This document shows positions 51,612 to 59,795 of a DNA stretch of 64,000 bases, in pieces. A program made the translations under genes and the position numbers. Position 1 is the first letter of the stretch. Each line of letters opens with the position of its first letter. The DNA lies in the NCBI GenBank assembly GCA_052146815.1, contig JBKQMG010000217.1, positions 34,841 to 98,840 of the forward strand, read 5' to 3'. The notes beneath the pieces were generated by a model. The model did no database searches. It saw nothing but the letters and a program-made list of their open reading frames with translations, and was not told the origin of the DNA. The DNA comes from DATJZH01 sp052146815. Lineage in GTDB: Bacteria > Actinomycetota > Actinomycetes > Streptosporangiales > Streptosporangiaceae.

Positions 51612-52766
51612 ATGAAAGCCCTGACCAAAATCGCCTCCGCGACGGCCATCGCCGCAGCCGTGCTCGGCGCCCTCGCCGCGCCCGCGGGAGCCGCCGTGAC
51701 CCACGGCCGGCCGCATTACTTCCCCGGCGGCCGCCGCCACAGCGCGGTTTTCGTCCAGACCGACAACACCGCCGGAAATCAGGTGGTGGCCTACCACCGC
51801 GCCGCCGACGGAACGCTCAGCCTGGCTGGCACCTACAACACCGGCGGCCTCGGCGGCCAGCTCGCCGGGTCGGTGGTCGACCACCTCGCCTCCCAGGGCT
51901 CGCTCACCTACGACCCGCAGCGCTCCCTGCTGTTCGCGGTGAACGCCGGCAGCAATACCATCTCGGTTTTCTCGGTCCACGGTGACCAGCTCTCGCGGCG
52001 CCAGGTCATCAGCTCCGGCGGGACGTTCCCGGTCAGCGTCGCCGTGCACGGCAGCCTGGTGTACGTCCTGAATGCCGAGAACGGCGGATCAGTCCAGGGC
52101 TACCGGGAGTTCTTCGGCCGCCTGTTCCCGATCGCCGGCTCCAGCCGGGCACTCGGCCTGGACCCGACGGCGACGCCGCAGTTCACGCACACGCCCGGTC
52201 AGGTCGCCTTCTCCCCGGACGGCTCCCAGCTGATCGTGACGACGAAGGCGAACGGCAACGACATCGACGTGTTCGGCGTCGGCGGGGACGGCCGCCTGTC
52301 GGCCAGTCCTGTGGTCAACTCAGAGGCGGGAACGGTCCCGTTCGCGATCACGTTCGACCGGGCAGGCCACCTCGTCATCGCCAACGCCGGCACGAACGCG
52401 CTGGCCACCTTCTCGCTCAGCCCGGACGGCACGGCGACCCTGCTCGACACGGTCGGCACCGGTCAGGCCGCGACCTGCTGGGTGGCGCCCGCAGGCGGCC
52501 TGCTCTTCGCCTCCAACGCCGGGAGTGCCAGCATCAGCGGCTACCGGCCGGACGGCAGCGGCCACCTCACGCTGCTGGGCCAGACGGCGACCGACCCGGG
52601 CACCGTGGACGCCAGCGCCACGCCGCACGGACGGTTCCTTTACGTGCAGACCGGCGCGAACGGGATCGTCGATGAGTTCGCTGTCCAGCCGGGCGGCTTG
52701 CTGACCGCGATCGGCTCGGTGACCGTCGCGGGCGCCGCAGGCGGCGAGGGCATCACCGCCGGCTGA
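51612..52766 (+). CDS. Secreted seven-bladed beta-propeller (lactonase-like) protein
   Basis: 384 residues from ATG 51612 (GAGGAGAAG directly before; an earlier ATG at 51585 has none). Signal peptide ~1-30 (MKALTKIASATAIAAAVLGA, cleavage after APAGA). The mature part has the repeated blade pattern of 6-phosphogluconolactonase-like proteins: VFVQTDNTAGNQVVAYHRAA, LLFAVNAGSNTISVFSV, VAFSPDGSQLIVTTKANG, LVIANAGTNALATFSL, LLFASNAGSASISGY. Export argues against a role in the pentose phosphate pathway. The function is unknown; lactone hydrolysis or plain binding are options. Confidence 0.88.
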   Translation: MKALTKIASATAIAAAVLGALAAPAGAAVTHGRPHYFPGGRRHSAVFVQTDNTAGNQVVAYHRAADGTLSLAGTYNTGGLGGQLAGSVVDHLASQGSLTYDPQRSLLFAVNAGSNTISVFSVHGDQLSRRQVISSGGTFPVSVAVHGSLVYVLNAENGGSVQGYREFFGRLFPIAGSSRALGLDPTATPQFTHTPGQVAFSPDGSQLIVTTKANGNDIDVFGVGGDGRLSASPVVNSEAGTVPFAITFDRAGHLVIANAGTNALATFSLSPDGTATLLDTVGTGQAATCWVAPAGGLLFASNAGSASISGYRPDGSGHLTLLGQTATDPGTVDASATPHGRFLYVQTGANGIVDEFAVQPGGLLTAIGSVTVAGAAGGEGITAG

Positions 52767-52910
52767 ACCGCCGGCCGGCATGCGACGGCGTGACATCCGC
52801 CGCAACGCAGCCGCCTGCACGAGGCCCGCCGCGCGAGCTGACCGCAGCAGGGCGGCTGCGGTAAACCGGCTGAGCCGGGGAACCGCAGCCGCCGGCCAGC
52901 ACCACCAGAT

Positions 52911-53540
52911 TTGGGGAAAGAGCGCACCATTAGGCTTTCGGCGGTGAACCACGACGCGGATGCCGAACTGCTTGATCGCCTGCGTGCAGGCGACGAGCAG
53001 GCCTTCGTCATCCTCGTCCGGCGCTATCACGACGCGATGCTGCGGCTGGCGTGCTCCCTGGTACCGAGCCGGGCCGTCGCCGAGGAGGTCGTCCAGGACG
53101 CCTGGGTCGGCGTGCTGCGCGGCATCACCCGGTTCGAGGGCCGCTCGTCCGTCCGGACGTGGCTGTTCACGATCCTGGTCAACCGGGCCAGGACGGCCGG
53201 GAGCAGGGAGCGGCGCACCGTGGCCATCGGCGACGCGGGACCTGCGGTGGAGCAGTCCAGGTTCGGCCTGGACGGCCAGTGGAGCGAGCCGCCCGAGCAC
53301 TGGATCGAACAGAGCGATGACCGGCGGATCGCGGCCAAGATGGCCGGCCGGATCCGGTCGGCCATAGAGACGCTGCCCGCCCGGCAGCGCGAAGTCGTGA
53401 CACTGCGGGATGTCGAAGGGCTCAGCAGCGAGGAGGTGTGCACCGTGCTGGATATCTCGGAGGGCAACCAGCGCGTGCTGCTGCACCGCGGCCGCAGCCG
53501 GATACGCCAGGTTCTCGAGACTGAATTCGGGAGGGCCTGA
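52911..53540 (+). CDS. ECF sigma factor
   Basis: About 209 residues from TTG 52911 (GTG 52944 is an alternative; neither has a strong ribosome site). Region 2: ADAELLDRLRAGDEQAFVIL, then SRAVAEEVVQDAWVGVLRGI and RFEGRSSVRTWLFTILVNRA. Region 4: LPARQREVVTLRDVEGLSSE, EVCTVLDISEGNQRVLLHRG. It recruits RNA polymerase to stress promoters. It is followed 2 bases later by a zinc-finger anti-sigma gene, so the pair is co-translated. A run of GAATTC-free GC-rich DNA precedes it and I see no clear autoregulatory promoter. Confidence 0.93.
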   Translation: MGKERTIRLSAVNHDADAELLDRLRAGDEQAFVILVRRYHDAMLRLACSLVPSRAVAEEVVQDAWVGVLRGITRFEGRSSVRTWLFTILVNRARTAGSRERRTVAIGDAGPAVEQSRFGLDGQWSEPPEHWIEQSDDRRIAAKMAGRIRSAIETLPARQREVVTLRDVEGLSSEEVCTVLDISEGNQRVLLHRGRSRIRQVLETEFGRA

Positions 53541-53542
53541 CC

Positions 53543-53857
53543 ATGCGCCTCCGGATCGGACTGCGCCGTCGCGACATCGTCTGCCAGCAGGCCGTGGAAC
53601 TTGTCACTGACTACCTCGAGGGGGCGCTGTCGCGGGCGGCCCGCCGCCGCTTCGAGGCTCATCTGGCCAAGTGCCCGCACTGTACTGAGTACCTCGCGCA
53701 GATGCGGGCCACCATCCAGCTGACCGGGACCATCACCCCCGACGACCTGAGTCCGCAGATGCAGGACGAGTTCATCGCGCTGTACCGCGAGTGGTGCGCC
53801 GGGGAGCCCGATGACCACGGGGATGAAGTGCCCCCGACCGGCGAAGGGCACGAGTAA
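53543..53857 (+). CDS. Zinc-finger anti-sigma factor (soluble)
   Basis: 104 residues. The zf-HC2 anti-sigma fold: DIVCQQAVELVTDYLEGALS, then RFEAHLAKCPHCTEYLAQMR with H-x3-C-x2-C zinc ligands. No membrane helix, so it is a cytoplasmic redox- or zinc-sensitive inhibitor of the preceding ECF sigma factor. The C-terminal ~35 residues are acidic. Confidence 0.9.
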   Translation: MRLRIGLRRRDIVCQQAVELVTDYLEGALSRAARRRFEAHLAKCPHCTEYLAQMRATIQLTGTITPDDLSPQMQDEFIALYREWCAGEPDDHGDEVPPTGEGHE

Positions 53858-54125
53858 GAGCACCGGACCGGCGGCCGCAGATTCCGGCTGGCGAAGTGCC
53901 TCGCGCCGAGTCTCCCGCGCTGACGATGCGGGCCGATCGGCACAGAGGCGGGTTAACAGAAAGTAACTGGACGTATACACGTTCGCGCCGCCAGCCGGGC
54001 CGGCCGCGGTCAGCATGGACGCAACTCTCCCATCGGCGCTGACGAGGTGCTCAGCCGATACGAACCGGCAGATGGCCGGACGGCTGCCCTCGATGCGCCG
54101 CCCCCCCGCTGGAGGAGGAGCTTTC

Positions 54126-55979
54126 GTGCGATCCAGGATTGGTCCCGGTTCCCGCCCGGTCGCCGCAGCGGCCCTGGTGCTCGGCCTCGTCACGGCGCTG
54201 ACCGTGCCCGGCCTGGCCGCCGCAGCCGCCGCGCAGACGGCCCGGCAAGCCACCCGCCACGCGCGCATCGCCGGCCGTCCGGCCGGCTCCGCCGCCCGCG
54301 GCGTTCCCCTCGGCGGCGGCGCTCGCGCCGTCGCCCGTGCCCGCCGTGCGGGCCGCCGCGGCGGCGACTACCGCCGGGCGTGCGCGGTCACCAGGCGGCC
54401 CAGCCACGCGGCCTGCATGGCGCTGATCCGCACCGATGTCCGGCAGCAGGCCGCCGCCAAGGCGGCCAGGCAGGCCGCGCCGCCGTCGGGCGTCGGATAC
54501 GGGCCGTCCAGCCTGCAGAGTGCCTACAAGCTGCCGTCCGCCGCGGCCGGTTCCGGCCAGACCGTGGCGATCGTTGATGCTGACAGCGACCCGGACGCCG
54601 CCGCCAACCTCGCTGCCTACCGGGCGGCCTGGGGGCTGCCCGCATGCGGGACCGGGTGCCTGCGCATCGTCAACCAGAACGGCCACGCCAGTCCGCTGCC
54701 CGGGCCGGCCCGCAGCAGCGGCTGGGCCACCGAGGAATCCCTGGACCTCGACCTGGTCTCGGCGGCCTGCCCGAAATGCAGCATCCTGCTGGTCGAGGCG
54801 GCCAGCCCGGGCCTCGCCAGCCTGGGGACGGCGGTGAACACCGCGGTCCGGATGGGCGCGGTGGCCGTGTCCAACAGCTACGGCGCCAGCGAGTCGGCCG
54901 CCGACCCCGGTTACGACACCAGTTATTACCGGCACACGGGCGTGGCGATCACGGCGTCGGCCGGGGACAGCGGCTACGGCGTCAGCTACCCGGCCGCCTC
55001 GCGGTACGTCACCTCGGTAGGCGGCACGACGCTGACCAAGACCGGCGGGCAGCGGGGCTGGACGGAGACCGCCTGGGGCATGGACTCCGGCCAGGAAGGC
55101 ACCGGGTCGGGCTGCTCGGCCTACGAGGTCAAGCCTTCCTGGCAGACCGACACCGGATGCGCGCGGCGGACGGACAACGACGTCGCCGCGGTCGCTGACC
55201 CGGATACCGGGGTTGCCGTCTACGACTCCTATGACGAGCACGGCTGGCTCGAAGTGGGCGGCACTAGCGCGGGGGCGCCGCTCATCGCCTCGGTATACGC
55301 GCTGGCCGGCTCACCGGCTGCGGGCAGCTACCCGGCCTCCTACCCCTACTCTCGCCCCTCGGGCCTGTACGACATCACCTCCGGCACCAACGGCCGGTGC
55401 GGCGGGTCGTACCTGTGCACCGCGCAGGCCGGCTATGACGGGCCCACTGGCCTCGGCACCCCGGACGGCACCGCCGCATTCAGCAGCGCCCCGGCCGGCG
55501 CCCGCTGCCCGGCCCGGCAGCTGCTTGCGAATCGCGGATTCGAGCGGGGCGGGCCGATGCCCTGGGCATCAAGCCCGGGAGTAGTCGTCCGCGGCTCGGA
55601 CGCCGCGCCCGCGCAATCGGGGTCCTGGCTGGCCTGGCTGGACGGCTACGGCGAGGCGCACACCGACATCCTGACGCAGGCGGTCACCATCCCGGCAGGC
55701 TGCCGGAGAGCGCGCCTGTCGTTCTGGCTGAAGATCAGCTCGACAGATCCGGCTGGCCGCGCCTACGACAGCTTTACCGTTCAGATCGTCACGGCTCATC
55801 GCACGGTGACGCTCGCGACGTACTCCAACCAGGACGCATCCGCCCGGTACATCCGGCACGTTTTCTCGCTCCGCTCCCTGGCCGGCCAGTCGATCACCGT
55901 GAAGTTCACCGGCCGGGAAGAGCTGACCGGCCATGACACCAGCTTCTTCGAGGACGGCAACGCGCTGATCGTCTCCTGA
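54126..55979 (+). CDS. Secreted sedolisin-like (S53) serine-carboxyl peptidase with reduced prodomain
   Basis: 617 residues from GTG 54126, with the unusually strong GGAGGAGGAG at 54111-54120; an upstream start at 54015 is open but lacks a ribosome site. Signal ~1-35. A short basic stretch to ~130 replaces the ~180-residue S53 prodomain. The peptidase domain has TEESLDLDLV (E-x3-D pair), ITASAGDSGYG (oxyanion Asp), VGGTSAGAPL (nucleophile Ser) and a calcium-site-like end YDITSGTNGR to GYDGPTGLGTPDG. The last ~150 residues are a beta-sandwich (LANRGFERGGPMPW, SGSWLAWLDGYGEAH) like carbohydrate-binding modules. It would be an exported protease. Confidence 0.85.
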   Translation: MRSRIGPGSRPVAAAALVLGLVTALTVPGLAAAAAAQTARQATRHARIAGRPAGSAARGVPLGGGARAVARARRAGRRGGDYRRACAVTRRPSHAACMALIRTDVRQQAAAKAARQAAPPSGVGYGPSSLQSAYKLPSAAAGSGQTVAIVDADSDPDAAANLAAYRAAWGLPACGTGCLRIVNQNGHASPLPGPARSSGWATEESLDLDLVSAACPKCSILLVEAASPGLASLGTAVNTAVRMGAVAVSNSYGASESAADPGYDTSYYRHTGVAITASAGDSGYGVSYPAASRYVTSVGGTTLTKTGGQRGWTETAWGMDSGQEGTGSGCSAYEVKPSWQTDTGCARRTDNDVAAVADPDTGVAVYDSYDEHGWLEVGGTSAGAPLIASVYALAGSPAAGSYPASYPYSRPSGLYDITSGTNGRCGGSYLCTAQAGYDGPTGLGTPDGTAAFSSAPAGARCPARQLLANRGFERGGPMPWASSPGVVVRGSDAAPAQSGSWLAWLDGYGEAHTDILTQAVTIPAGCRRARLSFWLKISSTDPAGRAYDSFTVQIVTAHRTVTLATYSNQDASARYIRHVFSLRSLAGQSITVKFTGREELTGHDTSFFEDGNALIVS

Positions 55980-55987
55980 CCAGCGCG

Positions 55988-56021
55988 GGCGCGCCGGGCC
56001 GCCCAGCGGGCCCGGCGCGCC
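55988..56021 (+). terminator. GC-rich hairpin terminator after the sedolisin gene
   Basis: GGCGCGCCGGGCC (55988-56000) pairs with GGCCCGGCGCGCC (56009-56021): 13 perfect pairs and an 8-base loop, 9 bases after the stop. Only a weak T-run follows. Confidence 0.65.
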
Positions 56022-56126
56022 GTCAGCTTTCCGGCCGTTCCCTCGCCAGCCGCGCCGCGGTCCGGCCCGGGGTACCGCTTTCTCCGCCCCCGTGTCGCCG
56101 GGCCGCTTCCTGCGCGGGTAGCGTTG

Positions 56127-56155
56127 TTGCAAGTTATTTGCAATATCTCTAGGGT
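56127..56155 (+). promoter_or_regulatory. Nur-type nickel operator overlapping the promoter of the nickel transporter
   Basis: TTGCAA-GTTAT-TTGCAA at 56127-56143 matches the Nur box form TTGCAA-N5-TTGCAA described for the nickel-responsive Fur-family repressor of Streptomyces coelicolor. The first half also serves as a -35 (TTGCAA), with TAGGGT at 56150-56155 as -10 at 17-bp spacing. Nickel-loaded Nur would therefore block this promoter. Confidence 0.75.
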
Positions 56156-56220
56156 GTGGCTTGATCTGCGGGCGCGCTGGCCGCGGCCGGGCCGGCGATC
56201 CGCAGAACGGAGGCGGCGAG

Positions 56221-57444
56221 ATGACGGTGGCGAGCTGGGGAGTGAGCTCACGGCTCGCCAGGATCGGCCGCGGGCTGAGCCCGGCCGAGTGGACCAGGGC
56301 CGGTGTCATGACGGCGACGGTCATCGGCCTGAACGTGCTGGGCTGGGGCATGGTGGCGTCTGCGGCCGGCGGCCACTTCCACATCTCGCACAAGGACGTC
56401 TTCGGCTTCGGCACGGGCATCCTCGCCTACACCCTCGGGATGCGGCACGCGTTCGACGCCGACCACATCGCCGCCATCGATAACACCACCCGCAAGCTCG
56501 TGGGCGAGGGCAAGAAGCCGCTGTCGGTGGGATTCTTCTTCTCGCTCGGCCATTCGAGTGTCGTCTTCGGGCTCTCGCTGCTGCTGCTGTTCGGCATCAA
56601 GGGCCTGGACAGTCAGGTGAAGAACGGCAGCTCGCACCTGGAGTACACGACCAACCTGGTCGGCACGGCGGTGTCGGGGGTCTTCCTCTTCCTGATCGCC
56701 GCGCTCAACATCGTCATCCTGCGGAACATCCTGAAGATCTTCCGCGAGATGCGGTCCGGCGCCTACGACGACGCGGCGCTGGAGGAGCAGCTCGCCAACC
56801 GCGGCCTGATGAACAGGTTCCTCGGCCGGTTCGCCCGCAAGGTCGACACGCCCTGGAAGATGTTCCCGATCGGATTCCTGTTCGGGCTCGGTTTCGATAC
56901 CGCCACCGAGGTAGCCCTGCTGCTCCTGACCGGCGCCGCTGCCGTGGTCAGCGGCCTGCCCTGGTATGCCGTCCTGGCGCTGCCGATCCTGTTCGCGGCC
57001 GGCATGAGCCTGTTCGACACGATGGACGGCGCCTATATGAACTACGCCTATAACTGGGCCTTCGCCCGGCCGGTGCGCAAGATCTACTACAACATCACCA
57101 TTACCGGCCTGTCGGTGTTCATCGCGGTGTTCATCGGCGCGGTGGAGCTGCTCGGGCTGCTCGCGGAGGACGCCCATCTCGGCGGTTCGTGGAAATGGGT
57201 GGAGAACTTCAACATCAACACAGCCGGCTTCGTGATCGTCGGCGTCTTCGTCGTCACCTGGGTGGTCGCCCTGTCGATCTGGCACCTGGGCAAGATCGAG
57301 CAGCGCTGGCAGAACCCGGTGGCCGTGACCGGTCCGGCGGAACTCGTCAGCGAACTGCCCGGCGGCATCGGCGGTGCGGGCGAGCCGGACGCTCAGCCCA
57401 GATCCGGGCAGGGCGCGCCCGCGAAGGTCCGGGCGGGACGCTGA
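56221..57444 (+). CDS. NiCoT (HoxN/NixA) family nickel/cobalt transporter
   Basis: 407 residues from ATG 56221 (CGGAGGCGG upstream; an open extension to 56161 has no start signal). Eight-helix NiCoT permease. The helix II signature GMRHAFDADHIAAIDNTTR (H-x4-D-H metal site) is present, along with GFFFSLGHSSVVFGLSL and GFLFGLGFDTATEVALLLL and FAAGMSLFDTMDGAYMNYAY. It imports Ni2+ (or Co2+) with high affinity. The Nur-type box upstream argues for nickel and for repression when nickel is plentiful. It may supply Ni for urease, hydrogenase or Ni-SOD, none of which is in this window. Confidence 0.94.
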   Translation: MTVASWGVSSRLARIGRGLSPAEWTRAGVMTATVIGLNVLGWGMVASAAGGHFHISHKDVFGFGTGILAYTLGMRHAFDADHIAAIDNTTRKLVGEGKKPLSVGFFFSLGHSSVVFGLSLLLLFGIKGLDSQVKNGSSHLEYTTNLVGTAVSGVFLFLIAALNIVILRNILKIFREMRSGAYDDAALEEQLANRGLMNRFLGRFARKVDTPWKMFPIGFLFGLGFDTATEVALLLLTGAAAVVSGLPWYAVLALPILFAAGMSLFDTMDGAYMNYAYNWAFARPVRKIYYNITITGLSVFIAVFIGAVELLGLLAEDAHLGGSWKWVENFNINTAGFVIVGVFVVTWVVALSIWHLGKIEQRWQNPVAVTGPAELVSELPGGIGGAGEPDAQPRSGQGAPAKVRAGR

Positions 57445-57457
57445 CGGCGACGACGGG

Positions 57458-57760
57458 CTAGATCATCGCCATCATGCAGCCGTCCCAGTACGCCTCGACC
57501 CGCGGCCGGCGGGTGCCGCGCAGCCCGATCTCCAGGACATCCGGCCGCCGGTCACCGAAGCCCCGGAAGCAGACCCGCACGCCGCTCTCGTCGTCGCCGG
57601 CGTCGGCGAAGCCTGTCAGGCCGGCGGGCGGCTCGGTGGCAGCGTGCATCCACGCGGGCGTCCCCGCGCAGCACATCCTCGGATGAGCGGCCCATACCCA
57701 CAGACACCCGCCGCGCGCCCGAGCGAAGTCGGCGGCCTCGGGGCTGAGCTCGACGCGCAT
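57458..57760 (-). CDS. Conserved hypothetical protein (100 aa)
   Basis: Starts MRVELSPEAADFARARGGCL, and ends VEAYWDGCMMAMI. It has several cysteines (CCAGTP, VRVCFRGF, DGCMM), and DVLEIGLRGTRRPRVEAYWD matches a small actinobacterial family without known function that I recall only from genome annotations. The Cys and compact size could suggest metal or cluster binding, but no known motif is present. Convergent with the nickel transporter. Confidence 0.7.
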   Translation of the reverse strand: MRVELSPEAADFARARGGCLWVWAAHPRMCCAGTPAWMHAATEPPAGLTGFADAGDDESGVRVCFRGFGDRRPDVLEIGLRGTRRPRVEAYWDGCMMAMI

Positions 57761-57812
57761 GCTCTCACGATAGGTCCGCCCCGCCTCGGGGACCAGATCG
57801 CAGCGGCCGGCG

Positions 57813-58223
57813 TCAGCGGTCGCAGTGCAGGCAGTACCTGGCCTGCGGCGCTTCCGCCAGTCTCGAGACGTCGACGGCTGCTCCGCATTGGTCGCACCAG
57901 CCGAACCTGCCGCTGTCGAGCCGGGCCAGAGCCGCCTCGATGTCCGCCAGCGCCCGTCGCTCCTCGACTGTCCGGTGCAGGATGAGCCGGGCTGACTGTG
58001 CTTCCGCGCCCTCGGTGGCGGGGCCGCTGCCTTCGCCGGCCCGCTCCCTCGCTTCGTGGTAGGCGAGCGACAGCTCGGTGACCCGCTCCAGCCGCTCCTG
58101 CCAGTGCAGCTCGAGCAGCGCCCGCCACTGCGGCAGCGCCCCCGGCACCAGGTGCCGCGCTCCGGCGTCCGGGCTGCGCCCGGCTGCATTGCGCGGCGAG
58201 ATCATCGCCAGCTTGGCGGACAT
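57813..58223 (-). CDS. DksA/TraR family C4 zinc-finger protein
   Basis: 136 residues from ATG 58223 (GAGGAG upstream). Helical N-terminal part (WRALLELHWQERLERVTELS) and C-terminal DksA-type finger: DSGRFGWCDQCGAAVDVSRL, then QARYCLHCDR, four Cys. It resembles the many actinobacterial DksA-like proteins that bind RNA polymerase through the secondary channel; the coiled-coil tip Asp residues are not obvious. Usually 57-60 codons separate it from other genes; here the small hypothetical gene follows at once and may be co-transcribed. Confidence 0.88.
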   Translation of the reverse strand: MSAKLAMISPRNAAGRSPDAGARHLVPGALPQWRALLELHWQERLERVTELSLAYHEARERAGEGSGPATEGAEAQSARLILHRTVEERRALADIEAALARLDSGRFGWCDQCGAAVDVSRLAEAPQARYCLHCDR

Positions 58224-58334
58224 CGGCGCTCCTCTTCGGTCCTGCTCGCCTGCCACTGTGGGTGGGCCGGTCACGGTGCCCCCGGTCACAGTGCCCAGCA
58301 GAACTGATCTGGCTGCAGGTCAGCTGAAACCGCC

Positions 58335-59047
58335 GTGTCCTGGACCTGTGAGAATTCCGAGGCCCCGTCCCGCGCGGAGATCGTGGACGCCGCCATCGCC
58401 GTCGCCGACGCCGAGGGCGCCGAGGCCGTCAGCATGCGGCGGATCGCGCAGGTGCTGCGAGTCGGCACCAGTCGCTGTACTGGCATGTGGCGAGCAAGAA
58501 GCAACTGCTCCACGGCATGCTCGATGCGATCGTCGCCGAGATCGACGTGCGTGAGCCGACCGGAGACTGGCGGGCTGACCTACGGGCGCAGGCGCTCAGC
58601 AGCAGGGCCGTATGGCCGCGTCATCGGTGGGTGACGGACTTCCTCGGCGCGCGGCCCACTTTCGGCCCGAACACGCTGCGCGACATCGACCGGTCACTGG
58701 CCGCGCTGGACGGCCTGGACATCGATACGGCGACCGCCATGACCATCCTGCAGCCAGTGAGCACCTATGTGTCCGGAGCGGTGCTGCGCGAACTGCAGGA
58801 AATGCAGACCGAGCGCGGGGAGACGAACACCGGCGATCCCGAGTTCCAGGCCGCGTTCGCCGCCTGGCAGCAGAACCTGCGCGCGGCAGGCCAGTCCGAT
58901 CACTTCGTCAAGGTCCTCGACGACGGGGTCGACCCGGATTCGACAGGCACCAGGGATGAGCGTTTCGAATTCGGCCTTGACTGCCTGCTCGACGGGATCG
59001 CGACGCGACTCACCCGACGGCCGGTGGATTTGCCGGAAAGATCTTGA
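58335..59047 (+). pseudogene. TetR family regulator (TetR_C-type), frame-disrupted
   Basis: The 5' part (from GTG 58335) has the TetR helix-turn-helix: APSRAEIVDAAIAVADAEGA, VSMRRIAQVLRVGT. The expected continuation MSLYWHVASKK is broken: the bases ACCAGTCGCTG at 58467-58477 lack one T that would give ACC ATG TCG CTG. The rest (KKQLLHGMLDAIVAEIDVRE, ADLRAQALSSRAVWPRHRWV, FEFGLDCLLDGIATRL) is intact in the other frame. It resembles the tetracycline-repressor subgroup. It may be a true recent pseudogene or a single-base sequencing error; unlike the others, this site is not a homopolymer run. Confidence 0.8.
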
Positions 59048-59356
59048 TCTGGACCGCCCGCTACCCGTCGTCCCGCGGCGCGCGGGTCCGGGCCGCCGGC
59101 CGGCTGCCCCGCTGGCCAGGTGCGACACGCGCACGACATTTGAGCAAAGTGGCCCGACCAGGGAACAGCACGCCACGTGATGGTGTTTGATATACCTGGT
59201 TGCCCGGAAAATATTCCGTGCGTGACTGTGCCTGCCGATCCGGCAGCGGGCCGCCCGGGCAACGGGGGAGCCCGGATTCGGGATGAGGCGTGCCGTCGCA
59301 GCAGCCCGTGATTCTCATCCGGGGATCGCGCAGATCATCACAGTAGGAGAAAGTAC
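59048..59356. other. Intergenic region holding the cold-shock gene promoter and leader
   Basis: 309 bases without a gene. A candidate promoter (59187-59215) would give a ~135-base untranslated leader, typical of cold-shock mRNAs. AGGAG lies just before ATG 59357. Confidence 0.5.
59187..59215 (+). promoter_or_regulatory. Candidate promoter of the cold-shock gene
   Basis: TTGATA (59187-59192) and AATATT (59210-59215) with 17-bp spacing in the most A/T-rich patch of the region. The distance to the start codon leaves a long leader. Confidence 0.35.
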
Positions 59357-59560
59357 ATGCCCCAGGGCACCGTGAAGTGGTTCAACGCCGAGAAGGGCTA
59401 CGGGTTCATCGCACCCGATGACGGCACCGCCGACGTCTTTGTCCACCACTCCGCGATTCAGGTTGACGGCTTCCGCAGTCTTCAGGAGAACCAGCGGGTC
59501 GAGTTCACCGCCGGCCAGGGCGCCAAGGGCCCCCAGGCCGAGCAGGTCCGTCCGCTCTAA
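59357..59560 (+). CDS. Cold-shock protein (CspA family)
   Basis: 67 residues, the normal length of a single cold-shock domain. RNP1 is KGYGFIAPD and RNP2 is VFVHHSAI. It begins MPQGTVKWFNAEKGYGFI. It binds single-stranded RNA/DNA and melts mRNA structure. AGGAGAAA precedes the ATG and a strong terminator follows, so it is a one-gene transcript. A DEAD-box helicase gene is 3 kb away and could serve the same cold or RNA-folding need, but no joint control is visible. Confidence 0.96.
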   Translation: MPQGTVKWFNAEKGYGFIAPDDGTADVFVHHSAIQVDGFRSLQENQRVEFTAGQGAKGPQAEQVRPL

Positions 59561-59607
59561 CACAGAGGCCGTCAGGCCTAGGGAACCGCTGAGGCGGGAC
59601 CCGCCCG

Positions 59608-59646
59608 GTGAGGGGCGACTCCGTGCGAGTCGCCCCTCACTTTTTT
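59608..59646 (+). terminator. Intrinsic terminator of the cold-shock gene
   Basis: GTGAGGGGCGACTC (59608-59621) pairs perfectly with GAGTCGCCCCTCAC (59627-59640), loop of 5 bases, then TTTTTT at 59641-59646. It is the only textbook rho-independent terminator in the window. Confidence 0.95.
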
Positions 59647-59795
59647 GCCCCGACCCGTCCGAGCGGCGGCCCCGCGCCCCGGCCCGCCGGGGCGGCGAGT
59701 TCCATGCGCCCAGGAGCGCCAGGCGGCGGGCGGGTATTGTCGCGCCCGGTGACCGGCAACCCGCCCGGGCCATCCGAGGACGCCGGAGGGATCTG

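Noticed and set aside
57813..59047. Toxin-antitoxin reading of the DksA-like and TetR genes
   Set aside because: The first has a clear DksA-type C4 finger and the second is a broken TetR; neither matches a known toxin family.
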